Source of the DNA: Allacma fusca
Taxonomy: Eukaryota; Arthropoda; Collembola; Symphypleona; Sminthuridae
DNA: 64,000 bases
Assembly: GCA_947179485.1 (NCBI GenBank)
Contig: OX359247.1
Location: 2,137,060 to 2,201,059 of the forward strand
Direction: 5' to 3'
Below, one piece after another: positions 33,393 through 45,352 of the stretch. The position numbers and the translations under genes are program-made. The notes below the pieces were generated by a model. That model saw only the letters and a list, made by a program, of their open reading frames with translations, was not told the origin of the DNA and did no database searches. How positions within the stretch are numbered: the first letter of the stretch is position 1; every line of letters starts with the position of its first letter.

Positions 33393-36300
33393 GTGTCAAG
33401 GTCTTCTAAAATATCTCTATTCTTGCTCATAATAATTTTATCTTCCAAAATTTCTCCATCAAGTCTGTTGCAATCTCCAATAGTAAGCAAGCCCCCTCTA
33501 GAAAACACGCGTTCGACTGGCGCCGAGGTTGCTGGAATGGATAACTAATCTAGAGCGAGTGGGCCCAACAGGTTGTACTCATGGCGTTTTTGTAGCCAAA
33601 ACCTGAACACATCGGCGTCAACTTCCATTGCATCGAACGTTTTACATGCCAAGTAACTATCAAGCTCTTCTTCGAATTTCCTACAGCTGCTGTCTATCGA
33701 CTGGGAATTCTCCATTAGGGTTCTTTCCTTCAACTGCTCAACTGAAATCAAATGAATTAGGGGCTTAAAAAGTTTTGACAAGCACGTAGACAATTAATAA
33801 AGTAGCAATTATTACTCAGTGGAAATTTGCCTTGAGTCTTGCTGGAGGATGACTCAGGGGATGGTAAAACTGTTGACCGAACATTACTAGCTGAACTAGG
33901 ATTTAGAAGTGTGTATTCGTTCAGTAAAAATTCCCTAGCAAGAACTCTCGTTGATGCTGGCATCACTAATCTGTACCGGGGATCCAAAATAGTAGCTACA
34001 ATAAAGGTTCCCTCCGTAGGTTTTTCGGGCTTATCGTAAAACATGTGTGAAAATTTCTCCTTCAGATTTTCTTTAATGATTTTAGCTGGTTCAGATAAAA
34101 GTCGTCGTGGTCGTATGCATCCATGTGCATATAAATGGATATGATTGTCACAATAACTTCTGATGATATTGCTTCTTTTCCCCTCGAGGACATATTTGTA
34201 AATTCACTAAAAGGCTGTAAAAATGTGACCATCTTCTCAATCTTCAGCCAGTCTTCCTCAGACAGCATCAATGTAAACCTTTTGTACTTTAGCAGCACAT
34301 ATTTGATTGATGATTTGATTCGTTTCAGACGGCTCATGACGTTATACAAGTAGTTCCACCTTGTTGAAAAAAATGCGATGTCCCACTCCTGATGATTTTT
34401 GTATTTCCTCGACCAAAACGTGAGAATGATTGATTTGTGACTGCATTTCTTGCACCTTGCCAATCAGGAGCTTGACATTTCTATCTTCGTCGAAAGATTT
34501 CAGACAATTAAGAGTTGTATGTTTAAAACAAGTGAGTCTGCGGTAGGCGGGACTCATTTCAAATTCATTTTGAAAACATACGTCGTCAACGTCAACTATC
34601 CCAATATTATGCCGCTCCTGTGATCCCGCAATCTCATCCTCACTGCTATCATCCTCACTGTCGTAATCGCTCACAAGTTCTTTGCTTGTTTCTTTTGCTT
34701 CACAGAAAATTTTATTATCCAATCGATGGCTCGCGATCATGTTAGATGCTCCATCAGTCATAGATCGAAAAACTTTAATTTGGGGGATGTCATACTGGGA
34801 AACTACCTTTCGCATTTCCCGAATTATGTCTACTGACGTGTGCGTTGTAGACTCAAACGTTTGTACACCCAGGACCGCATTAACATCTTTTCCAGTTCAG
34901 GATGAAAAACGCACAGGTTACACCCAAAAAGCTGCTCTTATTTCCCCGTCTTGTCCAAATGTCTGACGATAATGTTAATTTGTTGATTGGAAACAACGTT
35001 TGCTTTATCTTCTGCTTACTCTCCAGAACAAGTGATTTACAATCTGTCATCAACGTTTTTCGAGCAGGTACGCGAAGCTTTGGGTCTGCAATTTTAACAA
35101 CGCTTTTGAACTCCTTCGTTTGCAACGCCGAGATGGGGATTGTAGTACGTGATGCCAACTTTGCTAACCCTTTCTGAAATAAAGCTTGCTTTGGGTGGCT
35201 AGGTACGTAATGCTTCTCGAATGAAAACTGAGTGACTGCTTGTACTCGGGAAGCTGCGAAAGGAGTGTCGAGTTTCATAAAATCATCGTAGCTATCTTTG
35301 TTGTAAACCTTCTGCCTTTTTACGTTGGTTGCATTCAAACTTTTAACAACTTCGTTACAACAACAGCAAGTACTAGAGTTTACAGCTAGATTCTTTTTAA
35401 AATATTTCCGAACGGACGAAACCACTGGCCTTGTTTTTGGTTTTAATATTGTAGCGATCCCTGGCCGCCTATTTGATACAGCAGGAGCAGTACCTCGCCC
35501 TGACGGATCAAAATACTTCGAAGTTGTTGTGGCTGCCGGTGCTTCTAATTCGATAAAGACTGAATAACCAGCTTCTGAACCAGTGTCCGAGTAATTGTAA
35601 TGGTTGGCATGAGTTGAAGGAAACAACCCAGCAAATTACAGGCAAAAATATTGCACCATTATGTATTATATGATATTAGCTCTAACTTTTATCGGCCATG
35701 CCAACCAAGTCCCTAAACGTCACTGTCCGAAAAGATCACCCACAACCGTTGTCATTAGTATGGGTAAAGAAGCAAGGAGAATGTATAACATTCTTAGTAC
35801 TAATTGTCCTTCATTTATTGACAAGTATATTCACGATGGGGTGAAAACATACTTGATTTGCCTTGTCTTAGGGGAATCATAATTGCCAGCAATATTGAGA
35901 ATACACTTGGCTTGTCTTGCGGCAATCATCACTGTCGTCAGCACCAATTTATTTAAAATTAATACCAACTATGTTCCTGGTTCAGTAAGTGTCTGCATAA
36001 CTGCAATGTAACAGGTATTTTTCCTGGTATTAGAAACGGATGTTGATGTAGTGTGAACCAGCATAATCACACCAGGTATATAATTGGTGCTGTCTACGGA
36101 TAGGAAAGTATATCCCATTTGTAAACGATTTTCATCTCTACTACTAGGCCTCGAAAACAAAATTGTTCACAAAAAATGTATTCCATCAAAAATCCATCAA
36201 ATATTGAATTTTGGATAATAATTTTTGACACTGTGTTGTAGGAAATTTCATTGACTTTCAATTAGAGCTTCCAATGTGTTCAACATTTTTGTTCCGTACG

Positions 36301-37987
36301 AAATTCCGTTCCGTTCCGAAACCTACAAATAATATTGTTCCCGGTTCCGTTCCGGCTGTCGGGACATCGGAACATTTGAACTGACACCGTTCGGAACAAA
36401 GTAGTAAAGCATTTTTTCCGTTTCAGGTTGTGTTCCGTTCCGTATTATGCTAGTTTTTCCGTTCCGAACCCGTTCCGTTCCGAAATATCCCGGAATTTTT
36501 TACAACATATGAAATGCGTGTACAAATTACTGGCAACTTAATATATGTACATGATATACTTTTAATATAATTATTGGATGCTAGGGAATGCTATTATTTA
36601 ATTATATAAAATAATATTTAATAATAATTAGGCCATATAAAAAGAACTACTTTGCAGCATTATATAATTATTATTAATTATTTTTTAGCAATAAATATTT
36701 TTAGCGTGTGGACTTCAATGGCCTAACAGTGTTAATTTCCTGCAAGCTTGCTTCATTGCTGCTAATAATTTCGATTTCAGAATTTTCATTTCGAGAAAAA
36801 TCGTCCATGCCCATTTTTATTAAACAAAATTAGTTATTCTGTTGATTTTCATGGAAAACGATACTCGCATTACATATAGGCATTTGCGTAAATTAAATCT
36901 GTGTTCATTCAATTTCGTTATTTTGGCAAAAAACTGCTTACAAGCCAGAGCGATAAGAAATGTGTTTCCATTCTAGTTGAACGATGGCGCGACACTTCAG
37001 AAATTGTAACGGGATCGGTTCGGAACGGAACAGAACAATTCCGCTTTCCGAAGACATAAATTATATGGGACATTTTTCGTACCGATGCTCCGAACCGTCC
37101 CGGTCCCAATATTATCGGTACAAGTGCTCATGTTCCGGTTTTGTCCCGATTCAATGACGGAACCAAAAAGAATGTTCCGAAATTGTTCCGTTCCGTTTCC
37201 GAACACGGAACTTCGGGATTTCGGAAACCCGAAGGAAGCTCTACTTTCAATAGAGCTATACAACAAGTATTGTCTAATTACGAATTGTGAAAATGAATCG
37301 AAATAACGGTCAGTTTGGATAAATTCTTCTTTGGGAGAAAAGATGAGGATATTATAATTTATGATATCGTAAAGTATTGACACGAACCAGTACTCGGAAT
37401 TGCAGAAGAAATATTCTGTTCACATTCTGAAAGGCCGAAATCAAAATCACCTGAGGGTGCCAGAATAATTTCCGATACTGCAGAATCAGTACCTTGATCT
37501 GACGGATCGGAAATAGTCATCGGTACTTCTGTAGAAACTTCTGTAACGAAACACATTTTTCAACTAGACTTCGTCATTCACAGCTCCATTTTTCTTTATA
37601 AAATGGTTAAAATTTCGACAAACCTGACTCGTGGAAAATTGGATTTACTAGATAACTCGACAATAACGGCTGGGTTAGGGAACCTTTAGAGGGACTTCTA
37701 TAATCATTCCTCCCTGTGGTGTAAGATAACTATTGGAATACTTAATTACTTATAAATTAATTACTGAATGGGATTGTTTCAGTATTTGCTCCAAATTAAA
37801 AACTAAGAACTTTATTACCTGAACCACCTTCAAATGATACAACTATTTTGCACTTCCCCTCGGGTCTTGGTTTCTTTGCTGGAAGCTGTTCATTTTCACT
37901 TCCCTCCTGTATTGATGCTGCAGTTACGATACCTTGAACGGACGGATCAATGTTGCTTTTTGGAGTCCTAGACTTAGCATGTGACAT
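33365..37987 (-). pseudogene. hAT transposase gene with three related N-terminal exon segments, decayed
   Basis: Minus-strand gene. Exon 1 37987-37819 (donor GTAATA) and exon 2 37540-37451 (acceptor TTACAG, donor GTGATT) are bounded by phase-1 introns. Exon 3 probably starts at 35574. Each carries a similar motif: DPSVQG, DPSDQG, DPSGRG. Exon 3 encodes a hAT transposase: SDIWTRR (first catalytic Asp), TDGASNM (second), FFSTRWNYLYN, and the C-terminal dimerisation motif SAPVERVFSRGG. The frame is broken by shifts near 34895 and 34395 and by a TAG at 33547-33545. A short intron (33815-33742) has good borders. The reading ends at 33365. A MITE sits in the intron between exons 2 and 3. Known role: cut-and-paste transposition. 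This copy is non-functional as assembled. Confidence 0.72.
36263..37243. mobile_element. hAT-type MITE with TTCCG subterminal repeats
   Basis: Inverted ends TAGAGCTTCC are flanked by a perfect 8-bp duplication CTTTCAAT (36255-36262 and 37244-37251). GTTCCG/CGGAAC words are packed into both subterminal regions. No transposase. It lies within the intron between exons 2 and 3 of the hAT transposase pseudogene. Confidence 0.88.
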
Positions 37988-38727
37988 ACTTAAATAAGTT
38001 GTTTATTCATAGCGAAAAAATCGAGATTTTAATGGGCCAAGTAAATTCTAGTGCTAACAAAATTGAAACACGAAGCGAAACTTTTCTACGTAAATACACT
38101 GCTTGTTGCTTACGGGCACAATGCACAACGCTGATCAACAAGAACTATGCATGCTTTTTCGTTATTGAATATGAAAGTAGAAATGTGAGGAATTTTATTG
38201 ATTTTTATAAATCGGTAGATGGAGCATGTAAACATTTTTGGACGACAAGGTTACCGAGTGAAATCAAATCATTGCGAGTTTTGTATAATCAGTCAGTCAG
38301 TCAAACTCTTTCCCAACTCTTAATACTTCAGTCATATTCAGTCCAGTCGCATCAGTCTGACTGTATCACACCAGTCTCTCAAACGACTGCAGTCAAAATT
38401 ATACAACCCTATAGCATACCTGCTCGGTTCATATTATATTTATTTATGAAGCCCCTAGCCTAAATTTCCTAGGTGCCTATATTTATTCCCCAAACTTCCT
38501 ATAATATTTTATTTGCATATAAATCTCATTGAACCTTGCCTATATCCTAGCCCAGATTCTTGTTTTTTTGCTTCCTCCCTAGAATTTTTGCCTATAAAAG
38601 GGCCTAGTTATAGGCAAGGGGTCCATCTTTGGTTACAACATTCAAATGATATTTCAGTAATTTTCTATCTCTGTGGATAGATGGAACCAGTGATGCCAGT
38701 GGAAAACCAGAAACTGACTTAGCGTCA
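37988..38727. other. no gene recognised
   Basis: A 160-codon plus-strand frame (37981-38463) has no recognisable domain and partly covers the 5' end of the minus-strand gene. Its AGTCAGTC-rich part is low complexity. I do not call it. Confidence 0.4.
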
Positions 38728-38933
38728 GTGCTCGGACAGGGTACAGAAACCGTGTACCCGTACCCATACCCGAATATCAGGTACGACAAAATGCTGTAGC
38801 CGTATACCCATACCCGAGTACCCTGGTAAATCATTTCAGTACCCGTATTCATACTTGAAACTATACAATGTAGTACCTGGACCCCTGGATGTAACACCCG
38901 TCCCCGTAATGTACCCAAAACCTGTACTAGTAC

Positions 38934-39790
38934 TAGGGTTGGTCATATCGTTGCCTTTCGAAATATCGTTAATATCGTTATCGTTCACAAAAATATGGTA
39001 GAACGATAAAAACGATATACAATATAAATTGAAATAATAATGAAATTAAGCAGTAAAAGTATTCAATAAGTATTTAATTTATTAAAAGTTACATAAGCAA
39101 TATAAATAAGCCGAAATAATGCTTCAATTTCACTTATTCATTTTTCCAAATATCTGTTTAACCATTCCTTCTAGTGCTCGGACTAATCCAATTCTGAATT
39201 GGAAATTTTCGGTTAAGTTCAATTCAATTCACTAATTTTTCGATTTAATTCAAGATGAAACTGAATCGATTGATTCAGTTCATAACATTGAATTAAATTG
39301 AATCGTTTTCCTTCAAAGTTCAAACGATTCATTCTGCCCCAAAAATTTCAGCAACAGATTTACCGTTTACAAGCTGTCCAGATCCTAACAGTAACGATCT
39401 GTACCCTTAGTTTAACTTCCTTCTGTTGTGCACTTGGAAAATACTGCTTACGTGTCTAGAAAGCGTATTCTTTAAGTTTACATGCGGAAACCGTTGTTTT
39501 CGATTCAGTTAAATTCAAAAATTTGAACTGAAATGAAATGAATTAATTTTTACTGAACTGAATTGAACGGTTTTGACCACTCCTTCTGGTTCAGATGACA
39601 CTTTCTAGGGCATGAAATACGTCAGATGGTCACAGTATGCAATTTTTGACTATTCTACCTTCTTAGAACGATATTAAAGTAGCCCGATATATCGTGTGAA
39701 ATATACGAGAATTATCGTAGCATATCGTTCCTCCAAATTGGACGATATTAACGATAATATCGTATCGTTATATCGGTATGACCAACCCTA
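38934..39790. mobile_element. hAT-type MITE with ATATCG subterminal repeats, nested
   Basis: Inverted ends TAGGGTTGGTCATA with a perfect 8-bp duplication ACTAGTAC (38926-38933 and 39791-39798). ATATCGTT words fill both ends. It is inserted in the GGGTAC-repeat element and itself hosts another small element. Confidence 0.88.
39173..39580. mobile_element. small TIR element nested in the MITE
   Basis: Ends AGTGCTC.../...GACCAC are imperfect inverted repeats, with AATTCAATT words just inside. TCCTTCT occurs on both sides (39166-39172 and 39581-39587), giving a 7- or 8-bp duplication with one mismatch. It separates the two ATATCG-rich ends of the host MITE. Confidence 0.5.
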
Positions 39791-39870
39791 ACTAGTACCC
39801 AAGTACCTATTGCTTGTACCCGGGTATTACTCGGGTACTAGAAGTTTGGCCAATTTAAAATACCCGAAAA

Positions 39871-40417
39871 AATTTGCCTAGCCAGCTGAAAATGTTCAAT
39901 TTGTCCATTTGTTATCCCCATTAAAAATGCCACAGATTTTGGAAATATTCCCTGGGCGCTAAGGGTATCCTTGTGGCCTTGGCGTTATCAAATGGGCAAA
40001 CCTGGGTACTTGTAGCATTAAGAAACGCTAGAAAATAGGCTTGAAGCTAGTAAATGTATATTTATTCCGAACTTATCTCGTAATACGTCTTCAAACAAAT
40101 TGTAATGTTACGCTCCCAGTGAAGGTAATTAAATTTAATCTCTTCGAAGAAATTCTTCTTTGTTGCGCTTCATTGTTTAAGTCGGCAAAAAGATGATCTA
40201 AATGACATTTTACGCTCTATTCCTTTAAAAGATTCCTAAAAGGAATCCTTAGATGCACTAGATTGCAACGACTATTTAATCATAAATGAAACGAAGTCAC
40301 TTGGCTCTGTCACTAACGCATGTACCGGCATACAAAGAAACAAGCAAATCAACGGTTGGCAGGTCTTATTATTAGCCATTGTAATGTATTCTAGTAGGAA
40401 TCAATAAAGTACCAAAC
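39871..40417. other. no gene recognised
   Basis: AT-rich spacer between the nested elements and the satellite array. Confidence 0.4.
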
Positions 40418-41400
40418 CAAAAGGCCGATAAGTTTTTGTTCTTAGTGAAAAGGCCGATAAGACTTTGTTCTTAGCCAAATAACCGAGAAGTTTTTGTTCT
40501 TAGCCAAAATTCCGAGAAGTTTTTGTTCTTAGCTAAAAGTACGTGTGGTTTCACAACTTAGCCATACGCCGAGAAGATTTTTAACTCACAAAAATCCTTA
40601 GAAGCTATGATCAAAGCAAGAGGCCGACAGGATTTTATTATTAAGAAAACTGCCCAGGATTTTGAAAACTTAGCCAATGTCACAAAAGACAATCTTAGAA
40701 AAGAGCCCGAGAAGTTTTCGCTCTAAGCCAAAAAGAGAAGCAGTTTTTGTTATTAGCTAAACAGGTGAGACGTGTCTCTTCTTAGCTCTAAATCCGAGAG
40801 GTTTTCGTTATTAGCGAAAACGACGAGTGGTTTTAGAATTTAGGAAAAAACACGAGAAGTTTTTGTTCTTAGCCGAAGGGCCGAGTAGGTTTTGTTCCTC
40901 GCCAAACGGCCGAGAAGTTTTTGTGATTAGAAAAAAGGCCGAGAAGTTTTTCTTTTTACCCGAAAGGCCCAGATTTTTGTTCTTAGCCAAAAGGCCGAGA
41001 AGTAGTTGCTCTTAACGAAAAGGCCGGCAAGTTCTTGTTGTTAGCCAAAAGGCCGATAAGTTGTTGTCCTTAGCCAAAAGCAAAAAACTTTTTGTTCCTA
41101 GCCCAAACGCGGAGAAGTTTTTCTTCTTAGCCAAAAGGCCGAGAAGTTTTTATTCTTAGCCAAATCGCCAAAAACCTTTCGTTCTTGGTAAAAAGGCCGA
41201 GTAGTATTTGTTGTTAGCCAAAAGGCCGAAAAGGTTTTGTTCTCAACCAATTTGGTGAGAAGTTTTTATTCTTAGTAAAAAAAGAGCGGTTTATAACTAG
41301 CCGAAACGTTTTTGTTCTTAGCTGAAATGCAAAAAACTTCGGTTCCAACAAAAAAGGACGAGTGGTTTTTTCCTAGCCCAACGGCCGAAAAATTTTTTTT
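40418..41400 (-). repeat. diverged edge of the satellite array
   Basis: About 34 monomers with many private substitutions and small indels and no higher-order repetition. Homogenised sequence starts abruptly at about 41401. Diverged edges and uniform interiors are usual for satellites kept alike by unequal exchange. Confidence 0.8.
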
Positions 41401-43376
41401 CTTAGCCAAAAGGCCTAGAAGTTTGTGTTCTTAGCCAAAAGGCCAAGAAGTTTTAGTTCTTAGCCAAATGGCAGAGAAAATTGTTTTCTCATCCAAAAGG
41501 CTCATAAGTTTTTGCTTTTCGATTAAAGGCCTAGAAGTTTGTGTTCTTAGCTAAAAGGCCGAAAAGTTTTTTTCTAAGCAAAAATGCCGAGAAGTTTCTG
41601 TTCTTAGCCAAAACGCCGAAAAACGTTTCTTCTTAGCCAAAACGCCGAGAAGTTTTTGTTCTTAGCCAAAAGGTCGCGAAGTTTTTGTTCCTAGCCAAAA
41701 GGCCTAGAAGTTTGTGTTCTTAGCTAAAAGGCCGGGAATTTTCTTCTTAGCTAAAAGGCCGAGAATTTTCTTCTTAGCTAAAAGGCCGAGAATTTTCTTC
41801 TTAGCCAAATAACTAAGAAGTTTTTGTTCTTAGCAAAATAACTAAGAAGTTTTTGTTCTTAGCCAAATAACTAAGAAGTTTTTGTTCTTAGCCAAATAAC
41901 TAAGAAGTTTTTGTTCTTAGCCAAATAACTAAGAAGTTTTTGATTTTAGCCAAATAACTGAGAAGTGTTTGTGCTTACCCAATAGGCCTAGAAGTTTTTT
42001 TCTTAGCCAAAAGACCCAAAAGTTTGTTTTTAGAAAGAAGCCGGAAAATTGTTTTGTCTTTACCAAAAAACCCGAAATGTTTTTTTCTTACCTAAAAGGT
42101 CCAGAAGTTTTTATTTTTAGCCAAAAGGCTGTGAAGTTTTTGTTCTTAGTAAAAAGGGCTAGGAGGTTTTGTTCTGAGCAAAAGGCCTAGAAGTTTTTGT
42201 TCTGAGCCAAAAGGCGGAAAAGTTTTTGTTCTTAGCTAAAATGCAAACAAATTTGGGTTCCCAAAAAAAGGACGGGTGGTTTTTCTCTTAGCCAAAAGGC
42301 CGAGAAGTATTTTTTCATAGCCAAAAGGCATAGAAGTTTTTGTTCTTAGCCAAAAGCCCGAGAATTTTTTGGTTTTACCCGAAAGGCCGAGAAGTTTTTT
42401 TTCTTAGCCAAAAGGCCGAGAAGATTTTGTTCTGAGCCAAAAGGCCGTGAAGTTTTTGTTCTTAGCCAAAAGGCCGAGAAGTTTGTGTTCTTATCCAAAA
42501 GACCGATGATTTTGTTCTTAGCAAAATAACTGAGACGTTTCTGTTCTTAGCCAAATAACTGAGAAGGTTTTGTTCTTCTCCAAATAACTGAGAAGGTTTT
42601 GTTCTTCTCCAAATAACAGAAGTTTTTGTTCTTAGCCAAATAACAGAAATTTTTGCTCTTAGCCTAAAGGCCGAGAAGTTTGTGTTCTTAGCCAAAAGTC
42701 CAAGAAGTTTTTGTTCTTAGCCAAATGGCCGAGAAAACTGTTTTCTCAGCCAAAAGGCCCATAAGTTTTCGCTTTTAGATAAAAGGTCTAGAAGTTTCTG
42801 TTCTTAGCCAAAACGCCGAAAAACGTTTCTTCTTAGCCAAAATGCCGAGAAGTTTTTGTTCTTAGCCAAAAGGCCGCGAAGTTTTCGTTCCTAGCCAAAA
42901 GGCCGCGAAGTTTTCGTTCCTAGCCAAAAGACCGCGAAGTTTTCGTTCCTAGCCAAAAGGCCTAGAAGTTTGTGTTCTCAGCTAAAAGGCCGACAATTTT
43001 CTTCTTAGCCAAATAACTAAGAAGTTTTTGTTCTTAGCCAAATAACTAAGAAGTTTTTGTTCTTAGCCAAATAACTAAGAAGTTTTTGTTCTTAGCCAAA
43101 TAACTGAGAAGTGTTTGTGCTTACCTAATAGGCCTAGAAGTTTTTTTCTTAGCCAAAAGGCCCAAACGTTTGTTTTTAGAAAGAAGCCCGAAAATTGTTT
43201 TGTCTTTACCAAAAAACCCGAAACGTTTTTTTCTTACCTAAAAGGTCCAGAAGTTTTTATTTTTAGCCAAAAGGCTGTGAAGTTTTTGTTCTTAGTAAAA
43301 AGGGCTAGGAGGTTTTGTTCTGAGCAAAAGGCCTAGAAGTTTTTGTTCTGAGCCAAAAGGCGGAGAAGTTTTTGTT
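41401..43376 (-). repeat. higher-order repeat copy 1 (1,976 bp)
   Basis: Starts at the first CTTAGCCAAAAGGCCTAGAA followed by the GGCCAAGAAG monomer. It is made of an 830-like and a 1,146-bp sub-block, about 68 monomers in all. Confidence 0.85.
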
Positions 43377-45352
43377 CTTAGCCAAAAGGCCTAGAAGTTT
43401 GTGTTCTTAGCCAAAAGGCCAAGAAGTTTTAGTTCTTAGCCAAATGGCAGAGAAAATTGTTTTCTCATCCAAAAGGCTCATAAGTTTTTGCTTTTCGATT
43501 AAAGGCCTAGAAGTTTGTGTTCTTAGCTAAAAGGCCGAAAAGTTTTTTTCTAAGCAAAAATGCCGAGAAGTTTCTGTTCTTAGCCAAAACGCCGAAAAAC
43601 GTTTCTTCTTAGCCAAAACGCCGAGAAGTTTTTGTTCTTAGCCAAAAGGTCGCGAAGTTTTTGTTCCTAGCCAAAAGGCCTAGAAGTTTGTGTTCTTAGC
43701 TAAAAGGCCGGGAATTTTCTTCTTAGCTAAAAGGCCGAGAATTTTCTTCTTAGCTAAAAGGCCGAGAATTTTCTTCTTAGCCAAATAACTAAGAAGTTTT
43801 TGTTCTTAGCAAAATAACTAAGAAGTTTTTGTTCTTAGCCAAATAACTAAGAAGTTTTTGTTCTTAGCCAAATAACTAAGAAGTTTTTGTTCTTAGCCAA
43901 ATAACTAAGAAGTTTTTGATTTTAGCCAAATAACTGAGAAGTGTTTGTGCTTACCCAATAGGCCTAGAAGTTTTTTTCTTAGCCAAAAGGCCCAAAAGTT
44001 TGTTTTTAGAAAGAAGCCGGAAAATTGTTTTGTCTTTACCAAAAAACCCGAAATGTTTTTTTCTTACCTAAAAGGTCCAGAAGTTTTTATTTTTAGCCAA
44101 AAGGCTGTGAAGTTTTTGTTCTTAGTAAAAAGGGCTAGGAGGTTTTGTTCTGAGCAAAAGGCCTAGAAGTTTTTGTTCTGAGCCAAAAGGCGGAAAAGTT
44201 TTTGTTCTTAGCTAAAATGCAAACAAATTTGGGTTCCCAAAAAAAGGACGGGTGGTTTTTCTCTTAGCCAAAAGGCCGAGAAGTATTTTTTCATAGCCAA
44301 AAGGCATAGAAGTTTTTGTTCTTAGCCAAAAGCTCGAGAATTTTTTGGTTTTACCCGAAAGGCCGAGAAGTTTTTTTTCTTAGCCAAAAGGCCGAGAAGA
44401 TTTTGTTCTGAGCCAAAAGGCCGTGAAGTTTTTGTTCTTAGCCAAAAGGCCGAGAAGTTTGTGTTCTTATCCAAAAGACCGATGATTTTGTTCTTAGCAA
44501 AATAACTGAGACGTTTCTGTTCTTAGCCAAATAACTGAGAAGGTTTTGTTCTTCTCCAAATAACTGAGAAGGTTTTGTTCTTCTCCAAATAACAGAAGTT
44601 TTTGTTCTTAGCCAAATAACAGAAATTTTTGCTCTTAGCCTAAAGGCCGAGAAGTTTGTGTTCTTAGCCAAAAGTCCAAGAAGTTTTTGTTCTTAGCCAA
44701 ATGGCCGAGAAAACTGTTTTCTCAGCCAAAAGGCCCATAAGTTTTCGCTTTTAGATAAAAGGTCTAGAAGTTTCTGTTCTTAGCCAAAACGCCGAAAAAC
44801 GTTTCTTCTTAGCCAAAATGCCGAGAAGTTTTTGTTCTTAGCCAAAAGGCCGCGAAGTTTTCGTTCCTAGCCAAAAGGCCGCGAAGTTTTCGTTCCTAGC
44901 CAAAAGACCGCGAAGTTTTCGTTCCTAGCCAAAAGGCCTAGAAGTTTGTGTTCTCAGCTAAAAGGCCGACAATTTTCTTCTTAGCCAAATAACTAAGAAG
45001 TTTTTGTTCTTAGCCAAATAACTAAGAAGTTTTTGTTCTCAGCCAAATAACTAAGAAGTTTTTGTTCTTAGCCAAATAACTGAGAAGTGTTTGTGCTTAC
45101 CTAATAGGCCTAGAAGTGTTTTTCTTAGCCAAAAGGCCCAAACGTTTGTTTTTAGAAAGAAGCCCGAAAATTGTTTTGTCTTTACCAAAAAACCCGAAAC
45201 GTTTTTTTCTTACCTAAAAGGTCCAGAAGTTTTTATTTTTAGCCAAAAGGCTGTGAAGTTTTTGTTCTTAGTAAAAAGGGCTAGGAGGTTTTGTTCTGAG
45301 CAAAAGGCCTAGAAGTTTTTGTTCTGAGCCAAAAGGCGGAGAAGTTTTTGTT
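43377..45352 (-). repeat. higher-order repeat copy 2 (1,976 bp)
   Basis: Nearly identical to copy 1 over its length, offset exactly 1,976 bp, with only scattered substitutions visible. Confidence 0.87.

Larger units (their letters stand above)
38728..39870. mobile_element. GGGTAC-repeat TIR element, split by a MITE (right end not found)
   Basis: From CAGTGCTCGGAC at about 38729, GTACCC/GGGTAC words repeat up to 38925 and resume at 39791-39870 beyond the inserted MITE. The same AGTGCTCGGAC string starts the small element nested at 39173, which suggests a shared hAT-like end. No right terminal repeat or duplication was found. Confidence 0.4.

Noticed and set aside
37981-38463. 160-codon plus-strand frame
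   Set aside because: No domain, low-complexity AGTC-rich part, and it covers the start of the better supported minus-strand gene.
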